From EX4484-217-1 sp964496035 (lineage in GTDB: Archaea; Thermoproteota; Thermoprotei_A; EX4484-217-1): 25,308 nucleotides of DNA. The position numbers and the translations under genes were made by a program. The stretch's first letter is position 1. Each line of letters starts with the position of its first letter. The notes below the pieces were generated by a model. It was not told the DNA's origin. It did not search any database and saw nothing but the letters and a program-made list of their open reading frames with translations. The stretch spans positions 1-25,308 of the forward strand of contig CAZBXI010000018.1 of assembly GCA_964496035.1 (NCBI GenBank), given 5' to 3'. This document shows positions 15,811 to 24,096 of the stretch, piece by piece.

Positions 15811-16241
15811 AGGGTTTTACGATACAAATGTGTTAATAGCTTACCTATTTAAAGAGGAAAATAGGTTTGATGTTGCTAAAGATATTCTTAGAAAGCATAC
15901 TACAAGAGCTTTATCGATAATATCTATTCATGAAATCCACGTGTACAGCATTAAGTTCGGTGTTGAAAATAAATTTCTAGAAGCAAAAACATTACTACAT
16001 AAACTACTTAAACAACGTCTAGGAGGTCTCCACCACGAATAGAACCCTTAAACCAAGACATATGCTTTAAAGCTTCACATCTTAGAAAAAACATATAAAC
16101 TTCCCAAAATAGATTCACTAGTCTTAGCCCACAGCTGTATGTTTAAAATACAAACACTTCTACACTTTTGACAAGGGCTTCAAAGAATTAAGTAATTTAG
16201 CTTTAAAGTATCTTATAAAGTATCTTAGTAGATTAGTTTAA
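15797..16241 (+). pseudogene. vapC: vapC PIN-domain toxin, broken by several frameshifts
   Basis: The 5' part (15797-16042, 81 codons) begins with the PIN motif 'FYDTNVLIAYLFKEE' (first catalytic Asp) and 'ISIHEIHVYSIKFGVENKFL' with the conserved Glu, then stops short of the usual 130-145 aa. The missing half is present downstream in other frames: 'RIEPLNQDICFKASHLRK' (from 16036), 'YKLPKIDSLVLAHSCM' (from 16094) with the third-motif Asp, and 'FDKGFKEL' (from 16167) ending at TAA 16239-16241. Three frame changes are needed to rebuild the protein. VapC toxins are ribonucleases; this one cannot be made in active form as sequenced. Confidence 0.82.
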
Positions 16242-16738
16242 GAACCGCAAAACATTGCAAACTTACGTTGTTTCTGCCAGCACCAGAAACCTGCTTAACA
16301 AATAGTGATACAGGTCTTTCATTCGATGCAACACTTTTTAGAGTTAGTATTTCTGATGTTCTTGCTTCTGCTTCATAGGCTATAGCCATTATCGATTTAT
16401 TGTCATAGGCTCTCTTTTCACCTCTCCAATTTCATTATTCTAGGAGTATTTCTGGCATTTGGTAGTTTTTGGGAGGTTATACTTTAAATCCCTCATAGAC
16501 TTGTTTAAATCTAGGATTTATGTTCTCACATAGAAACCTATAGAATTCTCTTACAACATACGGTAGTAGCACATGTGATGTAATCTTAAGTAATAGTGAA
16601 TTTACATGTATTATTTGATATTCATACATGAATAACCCTATGTTGAACATTATATTAAGGGCTTATCCAATATTTTCTCAGTTTTCTAAACCTATTTACG
16701 ATTTGCTGTAAGGAGATTACGCTATGATATTGCTTATT
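16225..16738 (-). pseudogene. Tyrosine-recombinase (phage-type integrase) remnant
   Basis: The 16243-16900 interval has no intact gene. On the minus strand, one open frame (16225-16431) reads 'DNKSIMAIAYEAEARTSEIL' then TLK, resembling the catalytic-domain start of XerA/integrases ('RDKALLLLYETGARISELL') with the first active-site Arg. Upstream in other frames, 16477-16662 gives 'YVVREFYRFLCENINPRF', like the core-binding domain of archaeal integrases, and 16655-16738 gives a further basic helical piece. The HxxR and Tyr active-site residues are missing. It meets the vapC remnant tail to tail. Family call from motif resemblance only. From 16740 to 16900 I see only a weak inverted repeat (ATAAGGGA 16809-16816 and TCCCTTAT 16864-16871). 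Confidence 0.45.
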
Positions 16739-16900
16739 GTAATAGGTTCATGCTTTTATAATGTATTTTAATTCTCTTATAGAAGTAGGAAGCATATATG
16801 GCGAGGTTATAAGGGAATATAAGCTTAAGGATTGCTGCGTCATTTAAAGTACATAGTAGGTACTCCCTTATGACTTGAACGTTATGTTAATTCCATGTAG

Positions 16901-17374
16901 TTATGTGGTAATTTTACTTAAGATTCTTAGGGATATGTAGAATAGGGGTAGTGCTATATATCCTAGTAGAGCTTCAGCTCTTAGAAAACCCATTACTAGC
17001 TCCTCGTAGGCTATAGGCTCACCTACAATAATACCGTCAAGCCATGAGGCTATAATGGCAAGTACTTGCATCACCATAGCGGCTACAGCTAAACCTAAAC
17101 CTAAAGTAGTTGCTGCTAAGCTCTTTACCGGTTTTCTCCTAAACCAATAATATGCTGATAAAATCATTAATAAACCTATAGACAACATTACCAAGCATAT
17201 ACCTAAGTCTCCCGGTATATAGTCTGAGTACAAGAATTCTCCCGTCCCAGTAGTTCCTAAGTACCAGTTAATAATAGCTATAAAACCTGCTACCGAGTAC
17301 ACTAAGCCTAGCACAACTTCTACAGGAATTATAATATACATGTAACGTTTAAATATACCCTTACTATTTTCCAT
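16901..17374 (-). CDS. Four-helix membrane protein, last gene of the Feo operon
   Basis: About 157 residues with four predicted helices: an N-terminal one in 'VEVVLGLVYSVAGFIAIINW', a second around 'GICLVMLSIGLLMILSAYYW', a third around 'GLGLAVAAMVMQVLAIIASW', and a fourth in 'LGYIALPLFYISLRILSK'. I choose ATG 17374 because AAGGTGG lies 6 nt upstream; the TTG at 17380 touches that ribosome site. It begins 12 bp after the FeoB stop, so it is almost certainly cotranscribed with the iron transporter. It resembles neither FeoC nor other known Feo accessories that I can name. A role in iron uptake is inferred from position alone. Confidence 0.75.
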   Translation of the reverse strand: MENSKGIFKRYMYIIIPVEVVLGLVYSVAGFIAIINWYLGTTGTGEFLYSDYIPGDLGICLVMLSIGLLMILSAYYWFRRKPVKSLAATTLGLGLAVAAMVMQVLAIIASWLDGIIVGEPIAYEELVMGFLRAEALLGYIALPLFYISLRILSKITT

Positions 17375-17386
17375 AATCAACCACCT

Positions 17387-19444
17387 TTATTTAAAGCCAA
17401 GTACCGAGCCTATACCTATAATGCTTAGCGATACGACGTATGCTAATAGAACCTCGTAGATTAAAGCTAAGAATGCATACTTTAACCCTAATTCGTTTCT
17501 TACCGTAGCGAGAGTTGCAAGACATGGTACGTAGATTAAGACAAAAGCCATATAAGCATAAGCAGTTAGCGGCGTAAATGCTTGGCTCTCAGCTATAACA
17601 TCCATTAATTTTTCTTCTCCTACACCATACAGTATAGCCATTGAGCTAACTACGATCTCTTTAGCTATAAAGCCGAAGAACAGAGCTACTGCTGCTCTCC
17701 AATCCCATCCCATTAACGAGAATACGGTTGAAGCTAATGATTGGCCTAAAATGCCAACCCAGCTTTCTCTAATAAGCTGAGGGTCTTCAAGAGCTTCTGG
17801 CCCAAGATATCCTCCTGGACCCGTTACCGATAACAGCCACACCATTACCGTAGCAAGAAATATTACCGTACCTGCTTTGAATAAGAACCTCTTAGTTCTC
17901 TCCCAAGTCTTTATAGCTACATTACTAAGACGAGGCATCATGTATAGCGGTAACTCCATAATGAAGCCACTACTAACACCTTTAAAAAGCGTTTTTCTAA
18001 GCAATAAACCTACGATTAACGCTAAAATTATACCTAAAACATACAGGCTAAGTACAGCAAAGCCTGCCGAGGCTCCTAGAACAGCACCGCCAATTACCAA
18101 GTATACTGGTAAACGGGCATTACATGAAGCTAGAGGCGCTATTAGTGCCGTTGTTTTTCTCTCATTTTCATCCTCAATAGCTCTAGCAGCCATTACACCT
18201 GGAACGTTACATCCAAAACCTATAATTAATGGTATTACTGCTTTCCCAGGTAAGTTGAACTTATGAAACACTTTATCTACTAGGAAAGCTACCCTCGCCA
18301 TGTATCCTACATCCTCTAATATAGCGAAACCTAAGAAGAAGAATGCGATAACAGGTAAAAATACAAGTACCGCTCCTACGCCAGCAATAATCCCATCAGC
18401 TAAGAATGAGGTGAGCCAGTCAGGTAGGCCATGAATGCCCAAGACTAAATCATGTAAATAGCTATTAATAGCCGCATCTACCAGGTCTGCAAGAGGTGCT
18501 GACACTTCAAATGCGAACCTAAAGAGCAAATATATTGCTGAAAGAGCGAAAGGTATTCCAACGATCTTATGTGTTAGAATGCTATCTAGAAGATCCGTCA
18601 TAGATACTTTTAGTGCGGCTACTTTTTCCACAACAGCCTTAACAGTTTCTAGAACCTTTTCATACCTTTGCTTAACAATATAAGACTCAGGGTCACCTAT
18701 CTTTTTCCCAATTATTTCTCTAAGTTGATTAGCTTTATCTATTATTTCTTTACCTGCAGGTAGCTTTGAAACCTTACCTACAATGTCACTATCTCCTTCT
18801 AAGAGTTTTAGTGCAATCCACCTAGCAGGATATTTTTCTGCAAGTTTTGGAGCTAAATCCTTAATTACTTCCTCAATCTTAGATATTGCTTCCTCAACTA
18901 TTCTACCATAATCTACAATACGTACCTGCACCTTCTTTTCATGAATAGCCTTCACAATAGCCTCCTTTAGCCTGCTAATACCTTGACCTGTAGTGGCTAC
19001 GGTTGGTACGACAGGTACACCTATGAGAGATTCTAGTTTTTTATAGTCTATTCTGTAACCTTCCTTCTCAGCTAAATCAACCATATTAAGATCTATAATT
19101 ACATTAACGCCGAGCTCTAATAGCGATAGAGCAAGGTAGAGGCTTCTTTCAAGATTTATTGCGCTAACTATACATACTACTACGTCAGGTTTTTCTTCGA
19201 CAATAAAGTTCCTTGCAATAAGCTCGTCAACACTATAAGCTGTGAGACTATATATTCCTGGTAAATCCACTACCTCAATTTCTGCTCCATTTACCCTTAA
19301 TGTACCAACCTTTTTCTCAACAGTTACGCCAGGCCAGTTTCCTACCCAAGCTCTGCCTCCGGTTAACCTATTAAAAATGAGCGACTTACCTACATTAGGT
19401 ATACCTGCTAATGCTATCTTAACACGTCTACTTTCACGAGCCAA
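17387..19444 (-). CDS. feoB: FeoB ferrous iron transporter
   Basis: FeoB imports Fe2+ across the cytoplasmic membrane, driven or gated by its N-terminal GTPase. G1 is 'GIPNVGKS' (residues 14-21), the G2 region is 'WVGNWPGVTVEKK', G3 is DLPG (from D60) and G4 is NMVD (N120-D123). After a helical guanine-dissociation-inhibitor region come the membrane segments with the two Cys-containing Gate motifs, 'GFGCNVPGVMAAR' and 'LASCNARLPVY', and a conserved Cys in 'VPCLATLATVRNE'. TTG 19444 is preceded by GAGGTG at 7 nt and lies 4 nt past the upstream FeoA stop; TTG 19462 is the in-frame alternative. Length of about 685 aa is normal. Third gene of a four-gene iron operon. Confidence 0.96.
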   Translation of the reverse strand: MARESRRVKIALAGIPNVGKSLIFNRLTGGRAWVGNWPGVTVEKKVGTLRVNGAEIEVVDLPGIYSLTAYSVDELIARNFIVEEKPDVVVCIVSAINLERSLYLALSLLELGVNVIIDLNMVDLAEKEGYRIDYKKLESLIGVPVVPTVATTGQGISRLKEAIVKAIHEKKVQVRIVDYGRIVEEAISKIEEVIKDLAPKLAEKYPARWIALKLLEGDSDIVGKVSKLPAGKEIIDKANQLREIIGKKIGDPESYIVKQRYEKVLETVKAVVEKVAALKVSMTDLLDSILTHKIVGIPFALSAIYLLFRFAFEVSAPLADLVDAAINSYLHDLVLGIHGLPDWLTSFLADGIIAGVGAVLVFLPVIAFFFLGFAILEDVGYMARVAFLVDKVFHKFNLPGKAVIPLIIGFGCNVPGVMAARAIEDENERKTTALIAPLASCNARLPVYLVIGGAVLGASAGFAVLSLYVLGIILALIVGLLLRKTLFKGVSSGFIMELPLYMMPRLSNVAIKTWERTKRFLFKAGTVIFLATVMVWLLSVTGPGGYLGPEALEDPQLIRESWVGILGQSLASTVFSLMGWDWRAAVALFFGFIAKEIVVSSMAILYGVGEEKLMDVIAESQAFTPLTAYAYMAFVLIYVPCLATLATVRNELGLKYAFLALIYEVLLAYVVSLSIIGIGSVLGFK

Positions 19445-19448
19445 GAGA

Positions 19449-19730
19449 CTACACCTCTTCAACCATAATTTTCATCGCGACACCAAACCCTAAAAGAAGT
19501 CTCCCCCCAGTAGCAATAGGGCGGTAAGGGGGAAAGTTCCTTTTAGAAACGTAAGATGAATTATTAACGATTTCAATAATTACAGGTCCAGGACCTTGAG
19601 TTTTTATAACCCGAACCAAATTGCCTTCTATTATACCCAGCTCATGCAACCTCCTGTGTAATCCCTTACCAGCCCTAATTGCAACAATTCGGACTAACTT
19701 ACCTTCTTGAGCATAAGCTAAAGGCATCAT
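19449..19730 (-). CDS. feoA: FeoA-domain protein (second of tandem pair)
   Basis: A 93-aa SH3-like FeoA protein, needed for full FeoB activity in many organisms. It shows the family pattern 'KGLHRRLHELGIIEGNLVRV' (R-L-x-x-L-G-(I/L)-x-x-G-x-x-(I/V)) followed by 'GPGPVIIEI', and ends in 'LLLGFGVAMKIMV', where related proteins have 'IALGRGMAMKI'. The ATG overlaps the stop of the preceding FeoA by 4 bp and it ends 4 nt before the favoured FeoB start, so all three are tightly coupled. Confidence 0.9.
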   Translation of the reverse strand: MMPLAYAQEGKLVRIVAIRAGKGLHRRLHELGIIEGNLVRVIKTQGPGPVIIEIVNNSSYVSKRNFPPYRPIATGGRLLLGFGVAMKIMVEEV

Positions 19731-19960
19731 CCTTTAACCTCCTCTAAAATTATTTTTTCTGCTTCCGCCTTCCTAATGCTGATAGGGTTCCCCTTGGCTA
19801 TGATTTCGATAGGGTCTCCTAAAGGAGCTTTACGAACCACTTTAATTTCTAAGCCTGGTAGTAGTCCTAGGTCAAGTATCCTTCTCTTAACTAAGCCTGC
19901 TCCTTCAACCCTAACTACTCTATAAGTTTTACCTACTTTTGCCCTTGAGAGCCTAATCAT
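19727..19960 (-). CDS. feoA: FeoA-domain protein (first gene of Feo operon)
   Basis: A 77-aa FeoA: 'GAGLVKRRILDLGLLPGLEI' gives the R-x-x-L-x-L-G-x-x-P-G core, followed by 'APLGDPIEIIAKGNPISIRK', the P-(I/L)-E-I-x-V-x-G-x-x-(I/L)-x-(I/L)-R ending. This copy is nearer to the canonical family sequence than its neighbour. Being first in the operon, it sits 24 bp behind a large palindrome (19985-20011) covering the promoter. The FeoA-FeoA-FeoB order is common in archaea. Confidence 0.92.
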   Translation of the reverse strand: MIRLSRAKVGKTYRVVRVEGAGLVKRRILDLGLLPGLEIKVVRKAPLGDPIEIIAKGNPISIRKAEAEKIILEEVKG

Positions 19961-19984
19961 TGTTAGATTACCCTAATTAAGTCA

Positions 19985-20011
19985 GATTATTCTAATAAAA
20001 TTAGAATAATC
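19985..20011. promoter_or_regulatory. Perfect palindrome over the Feo promoter, probable metal-regulator operator
   Basis: Arms GATTATTCTAAT and ATTAGAATAATC, 12 bp each, are separated by AAA. On the minus strand the centre reads as a TATA-like TTTTATTA about 35-40 nt before the feoA ATG, so a dimeric repressor such as a DtxR/MntR-type iron sensor bound here would stop transcription in iron-replete cells. A clear T run after it is lacking, and it precedes rather than follows a gene, so a terminator is unlikely. No regulator gene is nearby. The remaining 19961-20309 interval holds a second palindrome and a few short minus-strand fragments (such as 'TKICLKVLVKTAKEALVYSY') too weak to call a gene. 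Confidence 0.65.
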
Positions 20012-20051
20012 GAATTATTTAAATTTAATTATGAGCAGTAGCACATAAAGA

Positions 20052-20067
20052 AATTGTTTAAACAATT
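20052..20067. repeat. 16-bp perfect palindrome between feoA and the radical SAM gene
   Basis: AATTGTTT followed directly by AAACAATT. It sits about 90 bp upstream of feoA and 240 bp upstream of the radical SAM gene. It differs in sequence from the Feo palindrome, so if it is a protein-binding site it is for another regulator. AT-rich DNA makes short palindromes fairly frequent. Confidence 0.4.
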
Positions 20068-20309
20068 CTTAAAATTTTTCATTATTTAAGCAATTACATA
20101 ACTATATACTAAAGCTTCTTTTGCTGTTTTAACTAAAACCTTTAGGCATATTTTGGTTTTCCTATGCTTGCTTAGATGATGTTTAAAATCGAAATTGGTA
20201 AGCTTCACAACACTTATCAGGAGTTATTTTTTCATTTGCAAGGCCTTCATCAGTTTAAAATGCAAAAACTAAAGTTTAGTGAAATCTATAGGTATTCTTA
20301 GGAAGCATC

Positions 20310-21697
20310 ATGGTGAAGATAACTTTAATAAGCCCTCCAGATTTTGGGTCTAAGTATCGTGAATTCCTAGGTATGGTTGTTCCTCCGCTTGGTTTAGCGT
20401 ATATTGCTGCTGTTCTTGAACAGCATGGTTATAAGGTTTCGATAATAGATGCTCCTGCCTTAAACATGACGTATAAGGATATTGCTAAAACTGTTTACAA
20501 TGAAAAACCAGATATTGTAGGTATTCAAGCTCTAACACCTACGATCTATAATGCATTTAACGTAGCAAAGCTAGTAAGAAAAGTTTTACCCGAAACAACA
20601 ATAGTTATGGGAGGTTACCATCCAACATTTGCAGATATCGAAACACTTAAAGAATGCAAGGAAGTTGATGTTTGCGTTAGAGGTGAAGGAGAATACACAA
20701 TGCTTGATATCGTGAAAAACATTGAGAAGCAAAGCGATTTCTCTAGAGTTTTAGGAATAACGTACAGGAATAAATCAGGGAGAATTGTAAGGAATCCTAA
20801 CAGGCCCCTAATTAAGAATCTCGATGAATTACCTTTTCCTGCCAGACATTTGCTTCCAATGGATAGGTATATGGTTTTTGGAATGAAAGTTCCAGCAACA
20901 ACTATTGTCTGCAGTAGGGGATGCCCTATGAGATGTTCTTTCTGTGCTTCCTCAGCAATGTACGGGGGTGTTGTTAGGTTTAGAAGTCCTGAAAACGTTG
21001 TTAGAGAGATAGAGCATGTTAAGGAAAAATACAAGGTGAAGATGATTGCTTTTGTTGATGATACTTTCACGTTGTTTAGAAGATGGGTTAATAGGTTATG
21101 TGACAGAATTCTAGAGAGAAAATTGGACATAATATGGGGTGCAGCAGCCAGAGTTGACACGTTAAACCTTCAAACCTTAATTAAAATGAAGAAATCCGGT
21201 TGTTCTACATTGTTTTTCGGTGTAGAATCAGGTGTAGAATTCATCCTCAAGAATATTGGAAAAACTTTTACGTTATGTAAGGTTATGAGGGTTTTTGAAT
21301 GGTGTAGAAAACTCGGAATAAGAATAATTGCAAGTTTTGCTCTAGGATTTCCCGGCGAAACACTAGATACGATAAAGAGAACTATAGACTTTGCTAAGAA
21401 ACTTAAACCAGATTTCGTAGTTTTCTCAATAGCAACACCATATCCTGGAACAGCCTTCTTTAAGGAATGCTTAGATAAGGGTATTTTAAAGATAAAGGAT
21501 TGGTCTAAATACACACTGCTAACTCCCATAATTGAGACTACAAGCTTGAAAATAGAGGAAGTTAAGAAGATGTTGATTAAAGCATATGAGGAATTCTATT
21601 TTAGACCGCTTTGGTGGGTTAAGACGATTGCCAGAGAGAAAAGTGTAGGATTATCAATGCTTGTTCAAGTTTTTTCAACAATACTTAGAAAAATACT
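20310..21697 (+). CDS. B12-binding radical SAM enzyme (3' end lost in the assembly gap)
   Basis: An N-terminal cobalamin-binding-like domain (about 1-140: 'LISPPDFGSKYREFLGMVVP', 'PPLGLAYIAAVLEQHGYKVS', 'IVMGGYHPTF') precedes a radical SAM barrel whose 4Fe-4S cysteines are C205, C209 and C212 in 'SRGCPMRCSFC'. The HxxG-type B12 His motif is absent, as in many class B enzymes. The family includes BchE, class B methylases and archaeal lipid-modifying enzymes such as the GDGT ring synthases; the reaction here cannot be decided. The residues after the barrel ('IIETTSLKIEEVKKMLIKAY') look like the usual tail, so only a few residues are probably missing. AGGA precedes the ATG. Confidence 0.9.
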
Positions 21698-21797
21698 NNN
21701 NNNNNNNNNNNNNNNNNNNNNNNNNNNNNNNNNNNNNNNNNNNNNNNNNNNNNNNNNNNNNNNNNNNNNNNNNNNNNNNNNNNNNNNNNNNNNNNNN
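21698..21797. other. Assembly gap of exactly 100 N
   Basis: A run of 100 unknown bases, the usual placeholder for a scaffold join of unknown length. It has no stop codon when translated, so a naive reading frame runs straight from the radical SAM gene into the transporter gene. Confidence 0.99.
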
Positions 21798-23141
21798 TTA
21801 CTTTTCTGGGTTGTTGAATGGTGGGTCTTAGAAACTGTTCCACTAGGGCTAACAGGGCTTTTACCTGCTCTTATACTTCCTACTTTAGGTGTTTTAGAAT
21901 GGAAAGAAGCACTACCTACCTACTTAAGCCCTATAATATGGATTTTCATGGGAGCATTTGCGCTAGCTAATGCTTTTAGGGTTTCAGGCCTGGATAGAAG
22001 AGTTGTAGCATTTCTTTCAAACCTCTATAGGGGAAGAAGTTTTCCATTATCCATTCTCTTTACTATATGTTTGCCAACATTTTTCCTAAGCATGATAGGC
22101 TCAATAACTGGTGCAGCAAGCATAATGCTTCCAATCACTTTAGCGTACCTTTCAGCTATTAAAGGCGGAAGTAAAGAGGTAAAAGAAATGACATTGCTTC
22201 TCATGGCTAACGCAGCAACGGCAGGTGCTTTACTTTTCCTTATAAGCACTCCACCAAATCTCATTGGCAAAGCTGTTCTTGAAGAATTTACATCATACAC
22301 TGTCAGCTTTTTTGACTGGTTTATTTTCGGTACACCTCAGGCAGTTTTTGGGCTAATAACCTCGTGGGCTATAATAGTTTACCTATACCGTAAATTCCTA
22401 GCTGGTGTTGAAGCTCCTAGGAGATATAGCATAGGTAAGCCTATGAGCTACGCTGAGAAAAACGTTTTAGCAGTATTCCTACTAGCAATAACGCTCTGGA
22501 CTACTCCAGGACTCCTATCCGTTGTAGCATCAATAACTAAAAGCACTGCTTTAGCGGAGCTGGCATCCATGCTGAAAAGATATTTACCAGAGTACGTTCC
22601 CGCAATCTTAATCCTTATGCTTATACCCTTAATTAAACATGAAGACAAGCATCTCATATCTTTTGACGATATGCTTAGAAAAATAAATTGGAACACTATT
22701 TTCCTCTTTGGCGGAGGCCTACTTCTAGGTAAAGGAATTCTAGCTAGCGGCTTAGCGGAATGGATAGCATCATCTGTAAACGCTTATGTTGGCGGAGAAG
22801 TTTCAACATGGACATTAACATCGATTGTAGCCACTTTAGCTTTCGGGCTAACTCAAGTAGCTTCAAACACAGCAACGGCAAACATATTCTGCCCCATAGC
22901 AGCAACAGTAGCTTTAGGAGCAAAAATAAACCCCATAACACCAATACTGACAACAGCAATGGCATGTTCAATAGCATGCACCTTACCGGCATCAACACCA
23001 CCAATGGCAATAGTTTACTCAACAAAAGCAATTAAAGTGAAAAGCATGTTAAAAGTAGGCGTAATAGCTGGCTCTCTAAGACTTGTATTTCTGCTTCTAA
23101 CAGCACCCTACCTAATATCATTACTTAAATTATTCACATAG
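21798..23141 (+). CDS. DASS-family (SLC13-type) anion/Na+ symporter, 5' end missing in gap
   Basis: A multi-spanning membrane transporter of the divalent anion:sodium symporter family, which moves dicarboxylates, sulfate or similar anions with Na+. About 447 residues remain, with many hydrophobic helices. Family landmarks include 'EWWVLETVPLGLTGLLPALI' near the start, 'SITGAASIMLPITLAYLSA', the second repeat's 'TQVASNTATANIFCPIAATV' with the SNT substrate/Na+ motif, and 'CTLPASTPPMAIVYST' near the end. Only about 20-40 residues should be missing at the N-terminus. It shares a reading frame with the radical SAM gene solely because of the N run. Substrate not determinable. Confidence 0.92.
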   Translation, partial: LLFWVVEWWVLETVPLGLTGLLPALILPTLGVLEWKEALPTYLSPIIWIFMGAFALANAFRVSGLDRRVVAFLSNLYRGRSFPLSILFTICLPTFFLSMIGSITGAASIMLPITLAYLSAIKGGSKEVKEMTLLLMANAATAGALLFLISTPPNLIGKAVLEEFTSYTVSFFDWFIFGTPQAVFGLITSWAIIVYLYRKFLAGVEAPRRYSIGKPMSYAEKNVLAVFLLAITLWTTPGLLSVVASITKSTALAELASMLKRYLPEYVPAILILMLIPLIKHEDKHLISFDDMLRKINWNTIFLFGGGLLLGKGILASGLAEWIASSVNAYVGGEVSTWTLTSIVATLAFGLTQVASNTATANIFCPIAATVALGAKINPITPILTTAMACSIACTLPASTPPMAIVYSTKAIKVKSMLKVGVIAGSLRLVFLLLTAPYLISLLKLFT

Positions 23142-23242
23142 GAGTGAATGATGTTGAAACACTATCACGGACAGTGAAGTTTAAGACCTTATGTAAACTT
23201 TAGTACTCTTAAAAACTACTAAATACCTAAGGTTAGAGAGAA

Positions 23243-23818
23243 ATGTACATATATAGCGACTACCATGATGAGTTTTTTGAACATGAAGGATTCGCTAGAA
23301 ATATTATAAACAACCCCGTACTTCTAAGGGAAGTTATTGAAAAATACATTCCAGTAGAGAAAATTTTAAAGGTTCATACAGGCGCCGAGGTTGAAGTTGA
23401 AGGAGTATATGCTGTTGAAGTATGGATAATATTAACCGAAGGCATAACAAGTCTTATTCTTGCAGATTCCCCAATACCTTTAACTTCGAAACAGTGGCAG
23501 ATTATAATTAATAAGCTTGATGAATTATATAGGAAAATGCATGGTCTACTTATAGAACCTAAGCCTCATATATCATTTGAGGACATTCTAAACTACATTA
23601 GCGATTACCTTAACACTTTGGGCGTTAAGCTTAAGTTTTTAGCTAGAATGTCTAAACCATTCTTGAAAAGATCACTAAACCTAATAGGATTAAGGCCTTG
23701 GGAAACTGTTTTAGCCATAAGTAAAAACAATATTGTAGAAGCATATCTTGTACCTAGAAAAGTACTTAAAGAAGTCAGAAAAATTCTAAAGGACAAAGCT
23801 ACAATATTCTATGTCTAA
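23243..23818 (+). CDS. Hypothetical protein, unassigned family
   Basis: A soluble 191-aa protein with mixed alpha/beta composition. It starts 'MYIYSDYHDEFFEHEGFARN', has a strand-rich middle 'EVEVEGVYAVEVWIILTEGI', and a basic, helical C-terminus ('RKVLKEVRKILKDKATIFYV'). There is no signal peptide, membrane helix or catalytic motif I can name. A weak GAGAGA precedes the ATG. It lies 101 bp after the transporter on the same strand and could be cotranscribed. Codon use is like its neighbours. Confidence 0.6.
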   Translation: MYIYSDYHDEFFEHEGFARNIINNPVLLREVIEKYIPVEKILKVHTGAEVEVEGVYAVEVWIILTEGITSLILADSPIPLTSKQWQIIINKLDELYRKMHGLLIEPKPHISFEDILNYISDYLNTLGVKLKFLARMSKPFLKRSLNLIGLRPWETVLAISKNNIVEAYLVPRKVLKEVRKILKDKATIFYV

Positions 23819-23843
23819 AATAACTGCTCACTTAGTGTGTTAA

Positions 23844-24023
23844 AGATATGCTGAAATACGTGAAGCTAAAGCCTCTATCTTAGCAAACCTAGCTAAAAAG
23901 CTTATGGGTATATTATGGAAAAATGCCTGGAATAGAAAACTGGTCACCGTAGAAGCTAAACACAACAAAGTACTATATATCCATGATGTAGATGCCAGAA
24001 ATTTAGTGAGGATAATGCGTTAA
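23844..24023 (+). pseudogene. Open fragment without a start, unassigned
   Basis: Sixty codons in frame with protein-like content ('EIREAKASILANLAKKLMGI', then 'VTVEAKHNKVLYIHDVDARN') between the hypothetical gene and the V4R pseudogene. No start codon lies near its beginning; an internal ATG at 23904 would give 39 aa. It may be a piece of a larger decayed gene. I recognise no family. Confidence 0.3.
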
Positions 24024-24096
24024 AATAGACTCTGTAACTATAATTTACCTTTTGCTTTAGAATAATACTTGTAGGTATTTTACCATAGTTGCTGTA

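Noticed and set aside
16809..16871. ATAAGGGA / TCCCTTAT inverted repeat as a terminator or attachment site
   Set aside because: The arms are only 8 bp and nearly 50 bp apart, with no supporting features.
22760..23035. Opposite-strand and alternate-frame ORFs inside the transporter gene
   Set aside because: They are low-complexity shadows produced by the Ala/Thr/Ile-rich coding sequence of the real gene.
21798..23141. Treating the transporter as the C-terminal domain of the radical SAM protein
   Set aside because: The join is exactly 100 N, each side is a complete family on its own, and the N run merely lacks stop codons.
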